DNA of 64,000 nt from Spinacia oleracea (Eukaryota > Streptophyta > Magnoliopsida > Caryophyllales > Amaranthaceae), in NCBI RefSeq assembly GCF_020520425.1, contig NC_079489.1:17694001-17758000 (forward strand), in the 5' to 3' direction. Both the position numbers and the translations under genes were made by a program. Every line of letters begins with the position of its first letter. The first letter of the stretch is position 1. Shown piece after piece: positions 23,488 through 34,700 of the stretch. The notes under the pieces are model-generated. The model was given only the letters and a program-made list of their open reading frames with translations, searched no databases and had not been told where the DNA came from.

Positions 23488-25062
23488 TCAGGGGTGAGGA
23501 GTGGCAGGATCATCTTCAGCAACTTCTTCAGTATGGACCACCTCCTCCTGGATCATATCAGCTAACCTCTCTGTCATATCATTGAAGAATTGAGCTTGAT
23601 CCACCTGCACCTGAACCATCAGCTCCTGAAGTGACTTGATTGAGGCTTGAATGGAAATGTTGTCCTGCTGTAGCTGATCCACCTTGTCCATTAATAAGTT
23701 GAGTGTGGTGTCATGTGATGGTGCCGCAGACTGGGTTTCTCCATCCTTCTCTGAATCAGAGACATCAACATGGTACGCTGATGGAGGAACACCCTTGGAG
23801 GAGCTAGCAATGCGACGACTGCGCCTAATAGGAGGGTTAGAAGCGGGTGAATGATGAAGAGACTGTGATTTTGCAAGAACCAGAGGGGGGGATCTTTCTT
23901 TAGGCCTCAAATCAACTGGCCCTCCCTCCGAGTTCCCTCCTTTGACCATACAAGGAAACACAGTCTCACCTTCTTCTTCGGACACATCGTCCTCTTCCTC
24001 TATCTCCTCACCTTCTTCTTCCTCAAGCTGAGCTTGGTCACCTGGTCCCATCTTCCCCACGCAGACAACACCATCTACGACCCTCAGACTAATCCCATTT
24101 AGACAGGCTCGAGACAGGATATGGGCTTGGGTAAGGGGCTCAGAGGTGTAAGAGGTAAGATCAACTCCCATTTTTCTCATGATAAAGGTGAGAAGAGACC
24201 CATAGCCAATGAAGTTATTTTGGGAAATGCAGTGGGTGAGGTGGGCGATGAAAATAGCAAGAAAGTTAATTTGATGTTGATTTTCAAGGAGATAGATATA
24301 GATTAGATCGAGTCTGCTAGCTAAGGCCCGTTTGTCTGTACGAGGAACCAGACCCCTGCGGACCACATTGAATAGAACCTTTTGAAAAGGGGTGAGAGAC
24401 GACTGGTTAAGGGCCTTTGGTACCTTCCCTGGTCCCCCAAAGTACGAGTAGACTTCTTTCATTGTAGTGCTCCCTAGTTCAATTTGACCCTTCCCCTTAT
24501 AATACACTTCTTCCCCCAAAACAGGAACCTTAAACCATGATCCCAAATTTTCAGCTGTAAACCTAATTTTTGTCCCATTGACACTGGACTGACAGACCCC
24601 TTCAGAATACACAAAATTCGAACAAAATTCCCCCATAGCTTCTGGAAACATGCCGGTATTTGAACAGACTTCAAACAAAAACGTCCACCCCTGTGACTCT
24701 AGACATTCCAATAGTTCGACAAACCCTACTTCCCTACACCAAGCAAAATCGACACTTAACCCTTGAAGCATGCGATCATTAGGAAAGAAATGATACCTAG
24801 GTTCCTCTGGTTTGACTTTCTTCTCCATCGGTGGTTGGAGTTCCCCCTGAGCAGGTGCTGGCTGCTCCTTCTTCACTAAGAACTTTCTTTTTGTAATCAA
24901 TTTCGCAGCAGACTTGGAAGCTGGTTTCTTAGTTGGAGGTTTTGGGGCCATGTTATCAGTGGGTGGTGGTGGAATAGTTTGAAGGGGAACGGCGGTGATA
25001 ATCGGAATTGAGGGAGAATGAGGGTTTGTGGAATTTGGAAAGGTGAGGCGGTAGAGGGTCAT
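23488..25062 (-). CDS. Element A third ORF: plant transposon protein of unknown role
   Basis: 524 residues from the first ATG. A second ATG at 24951 (MAPKPPTKK, with G at +4) is an equally likely start. Order: Pro/Lys-rich N-terminus (TKRKFLVKKEQ); a folded region beginning RYHFFPNDRMLQGLSVDFAW and running through FVYSEGVCQSSVNG, FNVVRRGLVPRTDKRALASR and YIYLLENQHQINF, resembling the putative plant transposon protein family found after pol in SIRE-type elements; a very acidic stretch (EEEEGEEIEEEDD); a basic RRSRRIASSSKG patch; and a C-terminal coiled coil (LLMDKVDQLQQDN onward). No clear signal peptide or transmembrane helix is visible, so an envelope role is not supported. It lies 467 bp after pol and may use its own transcript: TATA-like CCTATATAATTAT (25061-25073) and CCTATAAAG (about 25170) lie upstream on the minus strand. 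Confidence 0.8.
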   Translation of the reverse strand: MTLYRLTFPNSTNPHSPSIPIITAVPLQTIPPPPTDNMAPKPPTKKPASKSAAKLITKRKFLVKKEQPAPAQGELQPPMEKKVKPEEPRYHFFPNDRMLQGLSVDFAWCREVGFVELLECLESQGWTFLFEVCSNTGMFPEAMGEFCSNFVYSEGVCQSSVNGTKIRFTAENLGSWFKVPVLGEEVYYKGKGQIELGSTTMKEVYSYFGGPGKVPKALNQSSLTPFQKVLFNVVRRGLVPRTDKRALASRLDLIYIYLLENQHQINFLAIFIAHLTHCISQNNFIGYGSLLTFIMRKMGVDLTSYTSEPLTQAHILSRACLNGISLRVVDGVVCVGKMGPGDQAQLEEEEGEEIEEEDDVSEEEGETVFPCMVKGGNSEGGPVDLRPKERSPPLVLAKSQSLHHSPASNPPIRRSRRIASSSKGVPPSAYHVDVSDSEKDGETQSAAPSHDTTLNLLMDKVDQLQQDNISIQASIKSLQELMVQVQVDQAQFFNDMTERLADMIQEEVVHTEEVAEDDPATPHP

Positions 25063-25529
25063 AATTATATAGGAGAGGTGGTTGACGAGAAATGAGGAGT
25101 GATAAGGATGAGGGTTTGAATTTCAAAATTCCGGGAAGTGTGAGGGGTTTGATCTGATGCTGCTTAACTTTATAGGCGAAGAATTTGGAATGTGAAGGGT
25201 TTTGGTGTTGGGAATTAGTGTGTGTGGGAAGCGTGTGTAAGTGAACAAAATGAAAAGTCATGCATGCACCGGGTTCATATGATTCATTGAACCAAAAATA
25301 TGCTTTCCATTCATTTTTTATTTTCCCACACTAATGCAAAATAAATACAAGTCAAGTGATTAGTGTAATTACCTTAGCGATGCACAGACGTGACTGTGGT
25401 AATACACAGCTGGGTTTTGCAACAAGATTGTATTTGTTAGTCCATTAAAGAATATTTAAACATAATAAAAACCTTTTTTTTTTTTTAAATCATTCAAGTA
25501 AGGTTAGAGAAACATATTGGCTCAAAGTA

Positions 25530-28500
25530 TCACTTAATTTTAATCATACCAAGTTCTAACCTCAGTTTGTCGTGTCTGTCCCTATTCAAGGGTTTTGTTA
25601 AGATGTCAGCTACTTGGTCTTCAGTGGGACAGAATTCAAGTTTTACCAATTCCTTTTCGACATAATCTTTTAGAAAGTGATGCCTGATATGTATGTGCTT
25701 GACCCTTGAATGATGAACCGGATCTTTGGATATACAGATGGCACTTGTGTTGTCACATAGTATGGGAACACACTTTAGTTTCATGCCAAAGTCCCTTAGT
25801 TGTTGCTTGATCCATAACATTTGGGAACAACATGATGCAGCTGCAACATATTCGGCTTCTGTTGTAGATAGAGCAACCGTGTTCTGTTTCTTAGATGCCC
25901 ATGAGACTGCACATGCTCCAAGGAACTGGACCATTCCTGATGTGCTTTTCCTGTTAACTAGATCACCTGCATAATCAGCATCTGTGTACCCTTTGAGGTC
26001 AAAATGATCATAGTTAGGATACCATAAACATAAATCGTCAGTGCCCTTTAAGTATCTAAGAATCCTTTTGACTGCTGTAAGATGAGATTCTTTAGGGTTA
26101 GATTGAAAACGAGCACAAACACCTACACTGAAGGCAATATCTGGCCTGCTTGCAGTAAGATAAAGTAGTGAACCAATCATACCTCTGTACCTTGTTTGAT
26201 CTACGCTTTTACCTTCTTGATCCTCATCTAGCCTTGTGGTTGTTCCCATGGGTGTATGATTGCTTTTTGCTGACTCCATTCCATACTTCTTTATGAGATC
26301 CTTGATATATTTCTGTTGGTGAATCATGATTCCTTGTTCCGTTTGCTTAATTTGAAGACCTAGGAAGAAGTTTAGTTCTCCCATCATGCTCATTTGAAAT
26401 TCTTGCTGCATCAAGTCAGAAAATTCTTTGCATAGATCCTCATTAGTAGCACCAAATATAATATCATCAACATATATTTGTACAATTAGTATGTCTGTGT
26501 CTCTTGATTTAAGAAACAGGGTTCTGTCAACCTTACCTCGATTGAATTTATTGTCTAAGAGAAAATGAGAGAGACGTTCATACCAGGCTCTTGGGGCTTG
26601 TTTTAGTCCATACAATGCCTTGTCTAGATTATACACATGTGAGGGATATTCTGGATCTTCAAATCCAGGTGGTTGTTTCACATAAACTTCTTCTTTAAGA
26701 TATCCGTTTAGGAACGCACATTTTACATCCATTTGATAGAGTTTGAAACCCATGTATGAGGCAAATGCTATGAGTATGCGTATTGCTTCCATTCTAGCTA
26801 CTGGGGCAAAAGTTTCTTCGAAGTCTATCCCTTCTTGTTGATTGTACCCTTTGACAACCAATCTGGCTTTGTTCCTGGTTATAGTTGCATGTTCGTCTTG
26901 TTTGTTTCGGAATACCCACTTTAATCCTATTACTCGATTGTTCAGAGGTGTGGGCTCAAGGTGCCATACTTTATTCCTTTCGAATTCATTGAGTTCCTCC
27001 TGCATGGCAATGATCCAATCAGAGTCAGTTAGTGCCTCTTTATAATTTTTAGGTTCAATCATGGATAAATAAGCATAGAAAGCACAAAAGTTTTTAAGTT
27101 GTGATCTTGTTGTTGTTCCTCGTCCTAGATCACTAATTATTTGGTTAAGTGGATGTGAACTTTGATGTTTCCAAGGTCTTGGTTGGAATGGTGTTGTGAC
27201 TTCTTCAGTATGCTGCTCCTCTTGTTCATTAGTCTCTGTATGATCATCAGCTTGTATCTGTTCCACTTCAGTTGTGCCTCCTTCAGGTGTTTCGTCATTC
27301 TGAGCTTGTTCTTCTATTTGAGCAGTTTTTCTTATTTCTTCGTCTTCTGTTTCTCTTGTAAGTCCTAGTTCAAATTTTCCATCAGTGGCTGTACCTGTAG
27401 CAAAGTTTTGGGAATCAGTTTCATCAAATATAATATGAATGCTTTCTTCCATACACATGGTCCTTTTGTTGAATACTCGATATGCTTTGCTATTTATGGC
27501 ATATCCTAGGAATATGGCTTCATCACTTCGTGCGTCAAATTTTCCCAGTTGATCCTTTCCATTGTTGTGGACGAAACATTTACATCCAAAGGTTCTTAGA
27601 TGTGTTATTGAGGGTTTTCTTCCTTTGTACAGTTCATATGGGGTTTTATTTTTGATGGCTCTAATTAGCACTCGATTAAGTATGTAGCATGCAGTATTTA
27701 GAGCTTCAGCCCAGAAACTTTTGGGGAGTCCACTAGCAATCAGCATCGTCCTTGTCATGTCTTCAAGAGTTCGGTTCTTCCTTTCTACCACTCCGTTTTG
27801 TTGAGGTGTTCTAGGAGCAGAGAAATTATGATCTATTCCTGAGTTTTTACATAGATCGTCAAATCTTTTGTTTTGGAATTCTGTACCGTGATCTGATCTG
27901 ATGTGGACCAGTTTATGATTGCTTTGTCGTTGGACTTTAGATGCGAAGGCCAAGAATTCTTCAAATGTTTCTTCCTTGTTGGCTAGGAAAATTACCCATG
28001 TGTATCTTGAGAAGTCATCCACAATCACTAGCACATACTTCTTTCCACTCCTGCTTTGAGTTCTCATTGGTCCACATAAGTCCATGTGGATTAGCTCAAG
28101 TGGTCTTGTTGTGCTGATTATTCCCTTAGATTTGAAAGATGTTCTAACCTGCTTTCCTCTGATATAGGCATCGCAGGCTGACAGTTTTGTAAACTTTGTA
28201 TTCGGAAGACCTGTAACTAGATTTTTCGAACTTAGCTTGTTCATTAGAGAAAAACTAGCATGACCAAATCTTTTGTGCCATAACAATGGATCATCTTCAA
28301 TAACACTGAGGCAGGTCAGATTGGAGTGAGGAACAGAGTTGAGGTTGACCACATATGTGTTCCCTTTTCTTTGTCCCTCTAAGATTACTGATTCAGTGTT
28401 ACTGTTGATAATTTTACATTTATTCGAAGAGAACTTTGCATAATTTCCTTTATCACAGAATTGAGAAATGCTTAACAAACTATGTCCTAGACCTTCAACT

Positions 28501-28703
28501 AAAAATACATTATCGATGGAGTGAGACTTTGACTTACCGACCTTACCAATGCCAATAATGTTACCTTTCTTATTATCGCCAAAAGTCACAGTTCCACCTT
28601 CATAGGTCGTGAGTGAGAGAAATCTGTTTCTATCTCCTGTCATATGCTTGGAACAACCACTGTCTAGGTACCATATGTTGTTCCCCCTCACTTCGACCTG
28701 CAT
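25530..28703 (-). CDS. Element A pol: protease, integrase, reverse transcriptase, RNase H
   Basis: 1057 residues, uninterrupted. Order: aspartic protease with [13 protein letters not shown] (Asp14); GAG-preintegrase ([11 protein letters not shown]); integrase with [16 protein letters not shown] and VVERKNRT supplying D, D and E; reverse transcriptase from [11 protein letters not shown] with [22 protein letters not shown] and IYVDDIIFG (near residue 742); RNase H with [10 protein letters not shown] (near 903), STTEAEYVA and ILCDNTSAI. It would copy and integrate element A and may act in trans on relatives. It starts 8 bp after the gag stop, in a different frame from gag, so expression needs frameshifting, re-initiation or a separate start. 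All expected catalytic residues are visible. No premature stop occurs. Confidence 0.96.
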   Translation of the reverse strand: MQVEVRGNNIWYLDSGCSKHMTGDRNRFLSLTTYEGGTVTFGDNKKGNIIGIGKVGKSKSHSIDNVFLVEGLGHSLLSISQFCDKGNYAKFSSNKCKIINSNTESVILEGQRKGNTYVVNLNSVPHSNLTCLSVIEDDPLLWHKRFGHASFSLMNKLSSKNLVTGLPNTKFTKLSACDAYIRGKQVRTSFKSKGIISTTRPLELIHMDLCGPMRTQSRSGKKYVLVIVDDFSRYTWVIFLANKEETFEEFLAFASKVQRQSNHKLVHIRSDHGTEFQNKRFDDLCKNSGIDHNFSAPRTPQQNGVVERKNRTLEDMTRTMLIASGLPKSFWAEALNTACYILNRVLIRAIKNKTPYELYKGRKPSITHLRTFGCKCFVHNNGKDQLGKFDARSDEAIFLGYAINSKAYRVFNKRTMCMEESIHIIFDETDSQNFATGTATDGKFELGLTRETEDEEIRKTAQIEEQAQNDETPEGGTTEVEQIQADDHTETNEQEEQHTEEVTTPFQPRPWKHQSSHPLNQIISDLGRGTTTRSQLKNFCAFYAYLSMIEPKNYKEALTDSDWIIAMQEELNEFERNKVWHLEPTPLNNRVIGLKWVFRNKQDEHATITRNKARLVVKGYNQQEGIDFEETFAPVARMEAIRILIAFASYMGFKLYQMDVKCAFLNGYLKEEVYVKQPPGFEDPEYPSHVYNLDKALYGLKQAPRAWYERLSHFLLDNKFNRGKVDRTLFLKSRDTDILIVQIYVDDIIFGATNEDLCKEFSDLMQQEFQMSMMGELNFFLGLQIKQTEQGIMIHQQKYIKDLIKKYGMESAKSNHTPMGTTTRLDEDQEGKSVDQTRYRGMIGSLLYLTASRPDIAFSVGVCARFQSNPKESHLTAVKRILRYLKGTDDLCLWYPNYDHFDLKGYTDADYAGDLVNRKSTSGMVQFLGACAVSWASKKQNTVALSTTEAEYVAAASCCSQMLWIKQQLRDFGMKLKCVPILCDNTSAICISKDPVHHSRVKHIHIRHHFLKDYVEKELVKLEFCPTEDQVADILTKPLNRDRHDKLRLELGMIKIK

Positions 28704-28710
28704 AATGAAT

Positions 28711-30522
28711 TTAGTTAGAGTTTTTAGGAACCCAGCATAGCTTGGGTTCCTTGCTTGGAATCAAATCTCTTTTCTTTACCCATTTAGTTTTGACGAGATC
28801 CATATTCTTTTCCAAGCCCCTTTGATTTTTAGGACATGTGACTCTATAATGACCAATTAGCCCACAAAAGGTGCAAACAATATCACTGTAGAGATCTACT
28901 CTGGTTTTTCTATGGTGACGTTTTTTGTGGTTGAAGCCTAAACCTTCGGTGCGTTTGGTTCTAGCTTCCTCTATCCATTTTGGTGTTCCTTCTATTCTGT
29001 GTCTGGTCTTTTTAGCCAATTCTCCCTCTAGGTAGGTTTTTTCTTGGTGGACTTTGACTAAGTCTAGTTGGATTTTTTCTAGTTCCTTTTTATAGAGGGT
29101 TTTAGTCTTGGAAATTTCTAGATCAATCAGTTCTTGTTTTAGCCAGGAATTTTCGTTCCTCAAAGCCTCATAGGTTTCTTTTATTTGAAGGTTCTGATCA
29201 AACAGGTTGAAGAAACGGTTATCAATAGATATGTTGGTGATTTTTGACCATTCTAATTCTTCAGTGAGTTTTTTAATGGTGGACTTATGTTCTTTTTCAG
29301 ATTCTTGTTTTTCTTTTAAGAGATCCTCATAATCGCATGTGAGACAAGACAGTAAGTCAAATATTTCTAGTTTAGACATAGAATCAAGTTTGCTTTTAAT
29401 TTGAAAAAGACTTGCCTGGAATTTGTCTGACTCAGAATCTGAACCATCTTCTTCATGATCATCTACAAGACACAGGTGAGCAATTTCCTCATTAGGTTGC
29501 TCCTGTTCTTCATCTGAGGATGAGTCACCCCATGCAGCAATCATAGCTTTCCTCACATCAGTCTTTGAAAAGGAGTTTCTGTTGTCTCGGAATCTTTCTT
29601 TGGGAGTTTCTTTTCCTTTTCCTTTTTCTTGTTCCCATAGTGGGCAGTCCCTAATACGGTGTTCCAAGTTCCCACATTTGTGACATCCATTGTCAGTTTT
29701 GGAGAATTTCCTATTTGGTTTGCCTCGATGATCTCCCTCTTTGTAGTTCCTAAACATCCTTCTGAACCTTCTAGCAAATAGAGCAGTTTCCTCATCTTCC
29801 TCTGAGTTTTCATCGTTTTCAGTTTTTAGAGCCAGTGCTTTGTTTCTTGGGTTCTTAGAGGTTCTAGCATTTAGTTGTAGCTCATGGGTTAAGAGAGATC
29901 CAGCAAGTTGTTCCAGGTTGAACTTTGTAAAGTCCTTAGTTTCCTGTAGGGCAGTAACCTTGGCCATCCAAGGATCTTGAGGAAGACTTCTTAATAACTT
30001 TCTCACTTGTTCCTCGGGAGTTATGATTTTTCCCAGAGAATTTAGTTCATTGATGATATTTGTGAATCGAGTTATCATGTCTTGAATTGATTCAGAAGTC
30101 TTCATTGAGAATAATTCATATTGGTGCATCAGGAGATCAATTTTTGATCTTTTGACTTCGTTTGTTCCTTCATGGGTAACTTGGAGCAGATCCCAAATTT
30201 GTTTTGCATTTTTGCAACCCATTACTCGATTATGCTCGTTTGGACCAAGCCCACAGTGAAGGATCTTTACAGCCATGGCATTAAGCTCAAGTTTCTCGTA
30301 GTCTGCTTTGTCAAATTCTGTTATAGGTTTAGGAACAGTTTCTCCAGAGGTGGTCAATTTGGTGACTTGGAAGTCTCCTACTTCAATGACTCTCCAAACT
30401 TGGTAATTTTCAGCCTTGATGAAAATTTCCATTATAGTCCTCCAGTAGGAGTAGTACTTTCCACTAAACATGGGTGGTCTTTGGGTAGAGTACCCCTCTT
30501 CTAGTTTCTCCGTAGTATTCAT
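28711..30522 (-). CDS. Element A gag (two zinc knuckles)
   Basis: I place the start at ATG 30522 ([13 protein letters not shown]). The frame stays open back to 30585 only through the primer-binding site and no earlier ATG exists. About 603 residues. Order: copia gag/UBN2-type region ([20 protein letters not shown] to about residue 240); zinc knuckle [14 protein letters not shown]; acidic linker; long coiled-coil segment ([24 protein letters not shown] onward); and a second zinc knuckle near the C-terminus, [14 protein letters not shown]. It forms the particle and packages RNA. Two knuckles separated by a coiled coil make this gag longer than most copia gags but suit SIRE-like elements. It ends 8 bp before pol in another frame. 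Confidence 0.92.
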   Translation of the reverse strand: MNTTEKLEEGYSTQRPPMFSGKYYSYWRTIMEIFIKAENYQVWRVIEVGDFQVTKLTTSGETVPKPITEFDKADYEKLELNAMAVKILHCGLGPNEHNRVMGCKNAKQIWDLLQVTHEGTNEVKRSKIDLLMHQYELFSMKTSESIQDMITRFTNIINELNSLGKIITPEEQVRKLLRSLPQDPWMAKVTALQETKDFTKFNLEQLAGSLLTHELQLNARTSKNPRNKALALKTENDENSEEDEETALFARRFRRMFRNYKEGDHRGKPNRKFSKTDNGCHKCGNLEHRIRDCPLWEQEKGKGKETPKERFRDNRNSFSKTDVRKAMIAAWGDSSSDEEQEQPNEEIAHLCLVDDHEEDGSDSESDKFQASLFQIKSKLDSMSKLEIFDLLSCLTCDYEDLLKEKQESEKEHKSTIKKLTEELEWSKITNISIDNRFFNLFDQNLQIKETYEALRNENSWLKQELIDLEISKTKTLYKKELEKIQLDLVKVHQEKTYLEGELAKKTRHRIEGTPKWIEEARTKRTEGLGFNHKKRHHRKTRVDLYSDIVCTFCGLIGHYRVTCPKNQRGLEKNMDLVKTKWVKKRDLIPSKEPKLCWVPKNSN

Positions 30523-30571
30523 TGTTCCAGAATCGTTTTTCCCGTCAGAGTTACCTGCAGTAAAGGGTTCT

Positions 30572-30584
30572 GGCTCTGATACCA
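30572..30584 (-). other. Primer-binding site of element A (initiator Met tRNA)
   Basis: On the minus strand TGGTATCAGAGCC lies two bases after the 5' LTR. It is complementary to the 3' end of plant initiator methionine tRNA, the usual primer for copia elements. Confidence 0.93.
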
Positions 30585-30586
30585 AT

Positions 30587-31776
30587 TGTTAGTTTCGTGG
30601 AGTTCCACAAGAGGGGGGGTGAATTGATTTTTGCAGTTTTATAAAATTATATGCGATAAGGAACAGAAACAGCAAAATAGAGCAAGCACAATTTAGCGTG
30701 GAAAACTCTCTAGGCCCAATAGAGAGGAAAAAACCACGGCCCCTTTGGGGACTTAACACTTCTACTAATTAGGCAAAACAACTCAGTTTCTTTACAGGCC
30801 TAATCTACTCAGGCCACAATCTGTAAATCACCTCAGATTACAGATGACTAGGAACAACCCCTCGTTGTTCCCTTCTCCCTATGAAACAATCCCTCAATTG
30901 TTCCAACTCACTGATCTCTCTTGAGATCTTTCACTCTTGCTCTGGTAAGCCTGACTCAGGCTTAACATACATCAATTCAACTTTAATAAAATACGGAATA
31001 AATAAAAACTAAAGTAGATACGAAGATACAAGACCTACCAACCAATACTGCTCTAACTGGGAACAGGAACAGACTCTTAAAAATAAAGACTTTAAAGGTG
31101 ATACCTGAAAGCTCCGGTTAATGCTAATGAGTCTGATGAAAAACTCGAGATGATCTTTTTGGTATATTTATAGTGATTCTGTGATTTACCCTAGAATCCT
31201 AGACTCCTAATTCTAATCAAATTAATTAGGACTCTCTTAAAGATAGAATTCCATTAAGAAACTATTTAATCTTTAAACAGGTTTTACACCTATTCGGATT
31301 CTACTTACCATATACCTAAAGATTTTAGTCATCTTCGAACTCTTTCCAAAGATTATCTTTAATTGTTACCGAGTTAATTTAATCATATTAAAACTTCTTT
31401 TAATACGGATAATCATTTGGTCTTACACCTAGTATATTATTCTAACTCTAAGAACTTAGGAAATGACTCTTTAAGACTACTGTTCCCAGACCTAGCAGTA
31501 TGATCGATATAATAACCTTGTACCTTTTCGTATTTACCATATACTTCCTAATGCTTCATAGAAGCTTAATTCTTGCAGCTTCATTTGTATTCCTTGACTT
31601 TGTCAACTTGTTCTATTGCTGCTTCACGGATTAATTTGACTTGTTCTCTTTCCTTCAAGGCTGCTTCATTTGTCAATCCATATTGAGAGTAGCTCTTTCA
31701 CTTATAGACCTGTCATTCTAGATTATAGAATGTAAGCACAAATAAGCTTGTCATCATCAAAACTCAGGGATCAACA
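30587..31776 (-). repeat. 5' LTR of element A
   Basis: 1190 bp matching 8671-9861. On the minus strand it runs from TGTTGATCCCTGAG to the primer-binding site. A TATA-like ACTATAAATATACC at 31161-31174 (minus strand) is the likely promoter. The right flank ATAAC is the target duplication. Confidence 0.95.
31161..31174 (-). promoter_or_regulatory. TATA box in the 5' LTR of element A
   Basis: ACTATAAATATACC on the minus strand, about 600 bp into the LTR. It is conserved in the 3' LTR at about 9250-9263. Confidence 0.6.
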
Positions 31777-31784
31777 ATAACCTT

Positions 31785-34700
31785 CTGAACATAATACATA
31801 AAATTCAGAACATTCTGTGAACATTGATTTTAACTTTCTGAACATAAGACATAACAATATGAACATAGGGGATACCATTCTGAACATAAGACATACAATT
31901 CTGCACATTGAAATCAATAATAATATCCAGAACTGTATACCACAAGTATTATACTTACAAAGGGGACTGTGGAGAAGTAGAACTTAGTCTTGGAACATTT
32001 CCCGTTTAAGATTGAAGACCATGTATCAACGATAGCGCTGTCTATGTATCCATCACGACCCAATGTTTTCATCTCATCTCTGTCTATCGAGTTTTCTCCA
32101 TCAAAATATAATACTTCCCTACAATATTGATTCAACGATGTTATGAAAAATTATCCCAAAAGATAAAAATAATAAAATGAATGTTATTTTAATTATGAAT
32201 GTTATTTTAATTATGTACTTGTCGTCTCCATCATCAAACGCATAGTCTGTAATTATTGCTCTCATGTTCTCCACAGTCTTGAATAAATCTTTGTACTTGA
32301 CCATGAACGGTGATTTGAAGCAAGCAGGTACGTCTCGGAGTTCCCGCTGAGGCCGTTTTTGGGGCTCTGGTATTCTGCATTGAACATATAAACATTTTCC
32401 AGAAGAATTTTGAACATTAAACATATAACATATAAAAGTAATTTGAACATATAACAGTAAAGGTTGAACATATAACAGTAAAAGTTGAACATATAACAGT
32501 AAAAGTTGAACATTTACACAAAACCATTATATAAGTAATTACTTCAAAATATATGATTTGAACATATGACATTAAAAGTTGAACATTTACACAAAACCAT
32601 TATATAAGTAACTACTTCAAAATATATGATTTGAACATATGACATTAAAAGTTGAACATTTAATAGTAAAAGTTGAACATTTATCAAAAACCATTTTATC
32701 ATTCATAACTTCAAAATACTTGTTTAATAATTACATATTTTTATAATATTCAGTGTTCCACATTCAAATTCATATCACTTGAATCCTACCCTTCTGTGAC
32801 ATCGGTAACCGCAGCCACTTTTTCACCAGCCACTGCTGCTGTGTGTTCCTGAACATTCTCAGTCTGTGGTGCCCCCACTAGTTCACCAGCCACTGCTGTT
32901 GTGCCATCCCTGACATTCCCAGTCACAGGTGTTTCCAAAACATGATCAACAGTTTGTTTTGATGATCCCAGATTTAGATCGAGGTTCAGGTGCTCGTCTT
33001 TATTTTGTCCCGGGGATTTTGAAGTTGATGCTCCATCCTTATCATTGGGTATTTCTGGGGTTAGGCCAATTCCTAGGCTAAAGGGGCGATTTGGATTAAA
33101 CTGGACGTATTCGTCTTCCTCATTTGCAATCCTTATGTTCTCCTTAGCAACTCCCTCTGCAATACTCCTTTCAATTTCTTCTACAGCCATCAAGAATTCA
33201 TCAGTCCCATACAATTCTTCTTCTTGACTAAGAATTGATGGTTCTCTTGCCATTTTCCCCATGAACTCTTCAACATTCTTCACCAAATTGTTGTTCGGGA
33301 AGAGTTCTTGAGCCCTTTTCAGTTTCGTGCTCAACATAGACAAGTTAGCCCCTAAATTGTTCATTAACATAATGAAATCCATCATGAAATCCTGTAAAAA
33401 AAACATGTAAATATTTCAAATATGAAAATCCAAATTCTGAACATAGGACATGAATTTCTGAACATTAGACATACAATTCTGAACATTATATGAACTTTGA
33501 AAATAACTATCTGAACATAGGACATCATTCTGAACACAACATTCTGAACATTGAAAATAACTTTCTGAACATAAGACATAACTTAATGAACATAGGACAT
33601 AAAATTCTGAACATTTTATGAACATTGAAAATTACTTTCTGAACATGACATAATTCTTAAACCAACATTCTGAACAAAAAACATAAAATGCTGAACATTG
33701 AATATAAATTTCTGAACATTAAAAAAAAAAATATATTTACCTTCGGGTTTTCTTGTTGTTGAACATTATGTGCTTCTCCTTGCACATTTTGTTGCACAGG
33801 TTGTTGCACAAGTTGTTGCACAGCTTCTCCTTGCACATTATGAGGCACATTTTCTTGAGGCACATTTTCTTGAGGCACTTCTGGTTCCGGCAATTCTATT
33901 TTGTCAAGAATTCGGCCAAGCCCATACCCTTTCCTTTCCTCTATTATTCTATCTTTAACCATTTTCTTTGTCCAAGTTGATATCAGGGGAAATGTTCTTG
34001 GTTGTTCTACCCTTTTCTTCATGACGCGGTCGAAGTAGAATAGCTATGCATTAAAATTAAAAAGTGTATTAATATTAAAAAACATTTGAACATAACTAGT
34101 TAAAAATTGAATATTTGTTAATGACAATGAGTTATATTAAACGTATTAAACGTATTAATCAGACATGACTGTGTATTCAGCATGATGTATTTAAAGTTGA
34201 ACATGTTGTATTAAAAGTTGGACATGATGCATCAAAAGTTGAACATATTGAACATATTAAAAGTATGAATCAAAATATGCAATCATTGAACATTAAATAT
34301 TAGAACATGTTGAATTCAAAGTTGAACATATTTAATTAAATGTTGCACATGAGTATGAAAAACAACATGCAATCATTGAACATAAAAATAATTGAACATG
34401 ATGAATTAAAAGTTGAATTTCATGTATTAAACATTGAATTAAAAAGTACTTAACATTATTGGTTAAATGTTGAATACCTGTAAGAAAGGCAATGGTCCTT
34501 TGAAAAATCCTGTCTTATTTTGTTTCCAGTCTTCCACTGTAGCATCCAAACTCGATAGGACATATTCACACCAATCCAAATTTCTGATCTCATTACGATC
34601 CATCATGGATAACAGAAATCTGTAGTTTGCTTGTGTACTTTGACTGGACTTCATGAATATATTCACCGCAACCACTAAGAAGTTAGTCATGAAGTTATCA

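Larger units (their letters stand above)
8671..31776 (-). mobile_element. Ty1/copia element A (SIRE/Maximus-like), minus strand, with nested insertions
   Basis: The two LTRs (8671-9861 and 30587-31776) begin TGTTAG and end CAACA on the + strand and are flanked by the 5-bp duplication ATAAC (8666-8670 and 31777-31781). On the minus strand the order is LTR, primer-binding site, gag, pol, third ORF, polypurine tract, LTR. LTRs of about 1.2 kb, PR-INT-RT-RNaseH order and an extra ORF after pol match the SIRE/Maximus lineage. By eye the LTRs differ at about fifteen positions, so the insertion is fairly young. A lies in an intron of the MULE's ULP1 gene. Its own length without nested DNA is about 10 kb. 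Element B and a duplicated segment interrupt it between the third ORF and the 3' LTR. Confidence 0.9.

Noticed and set aside
23488..25062. Third ORF of element A as a viral-type envelope
   Set aside because: No signal peptide, membrane helix or cleavage motif is visible. Acidic, basic and coiled-coil regions suggest an internal protein instead.
33416..33625. Cys-rich small frames on the minus strand
   Set aside because: They are translations of the TGAACAT repeats and lie in an intron between two good exons.
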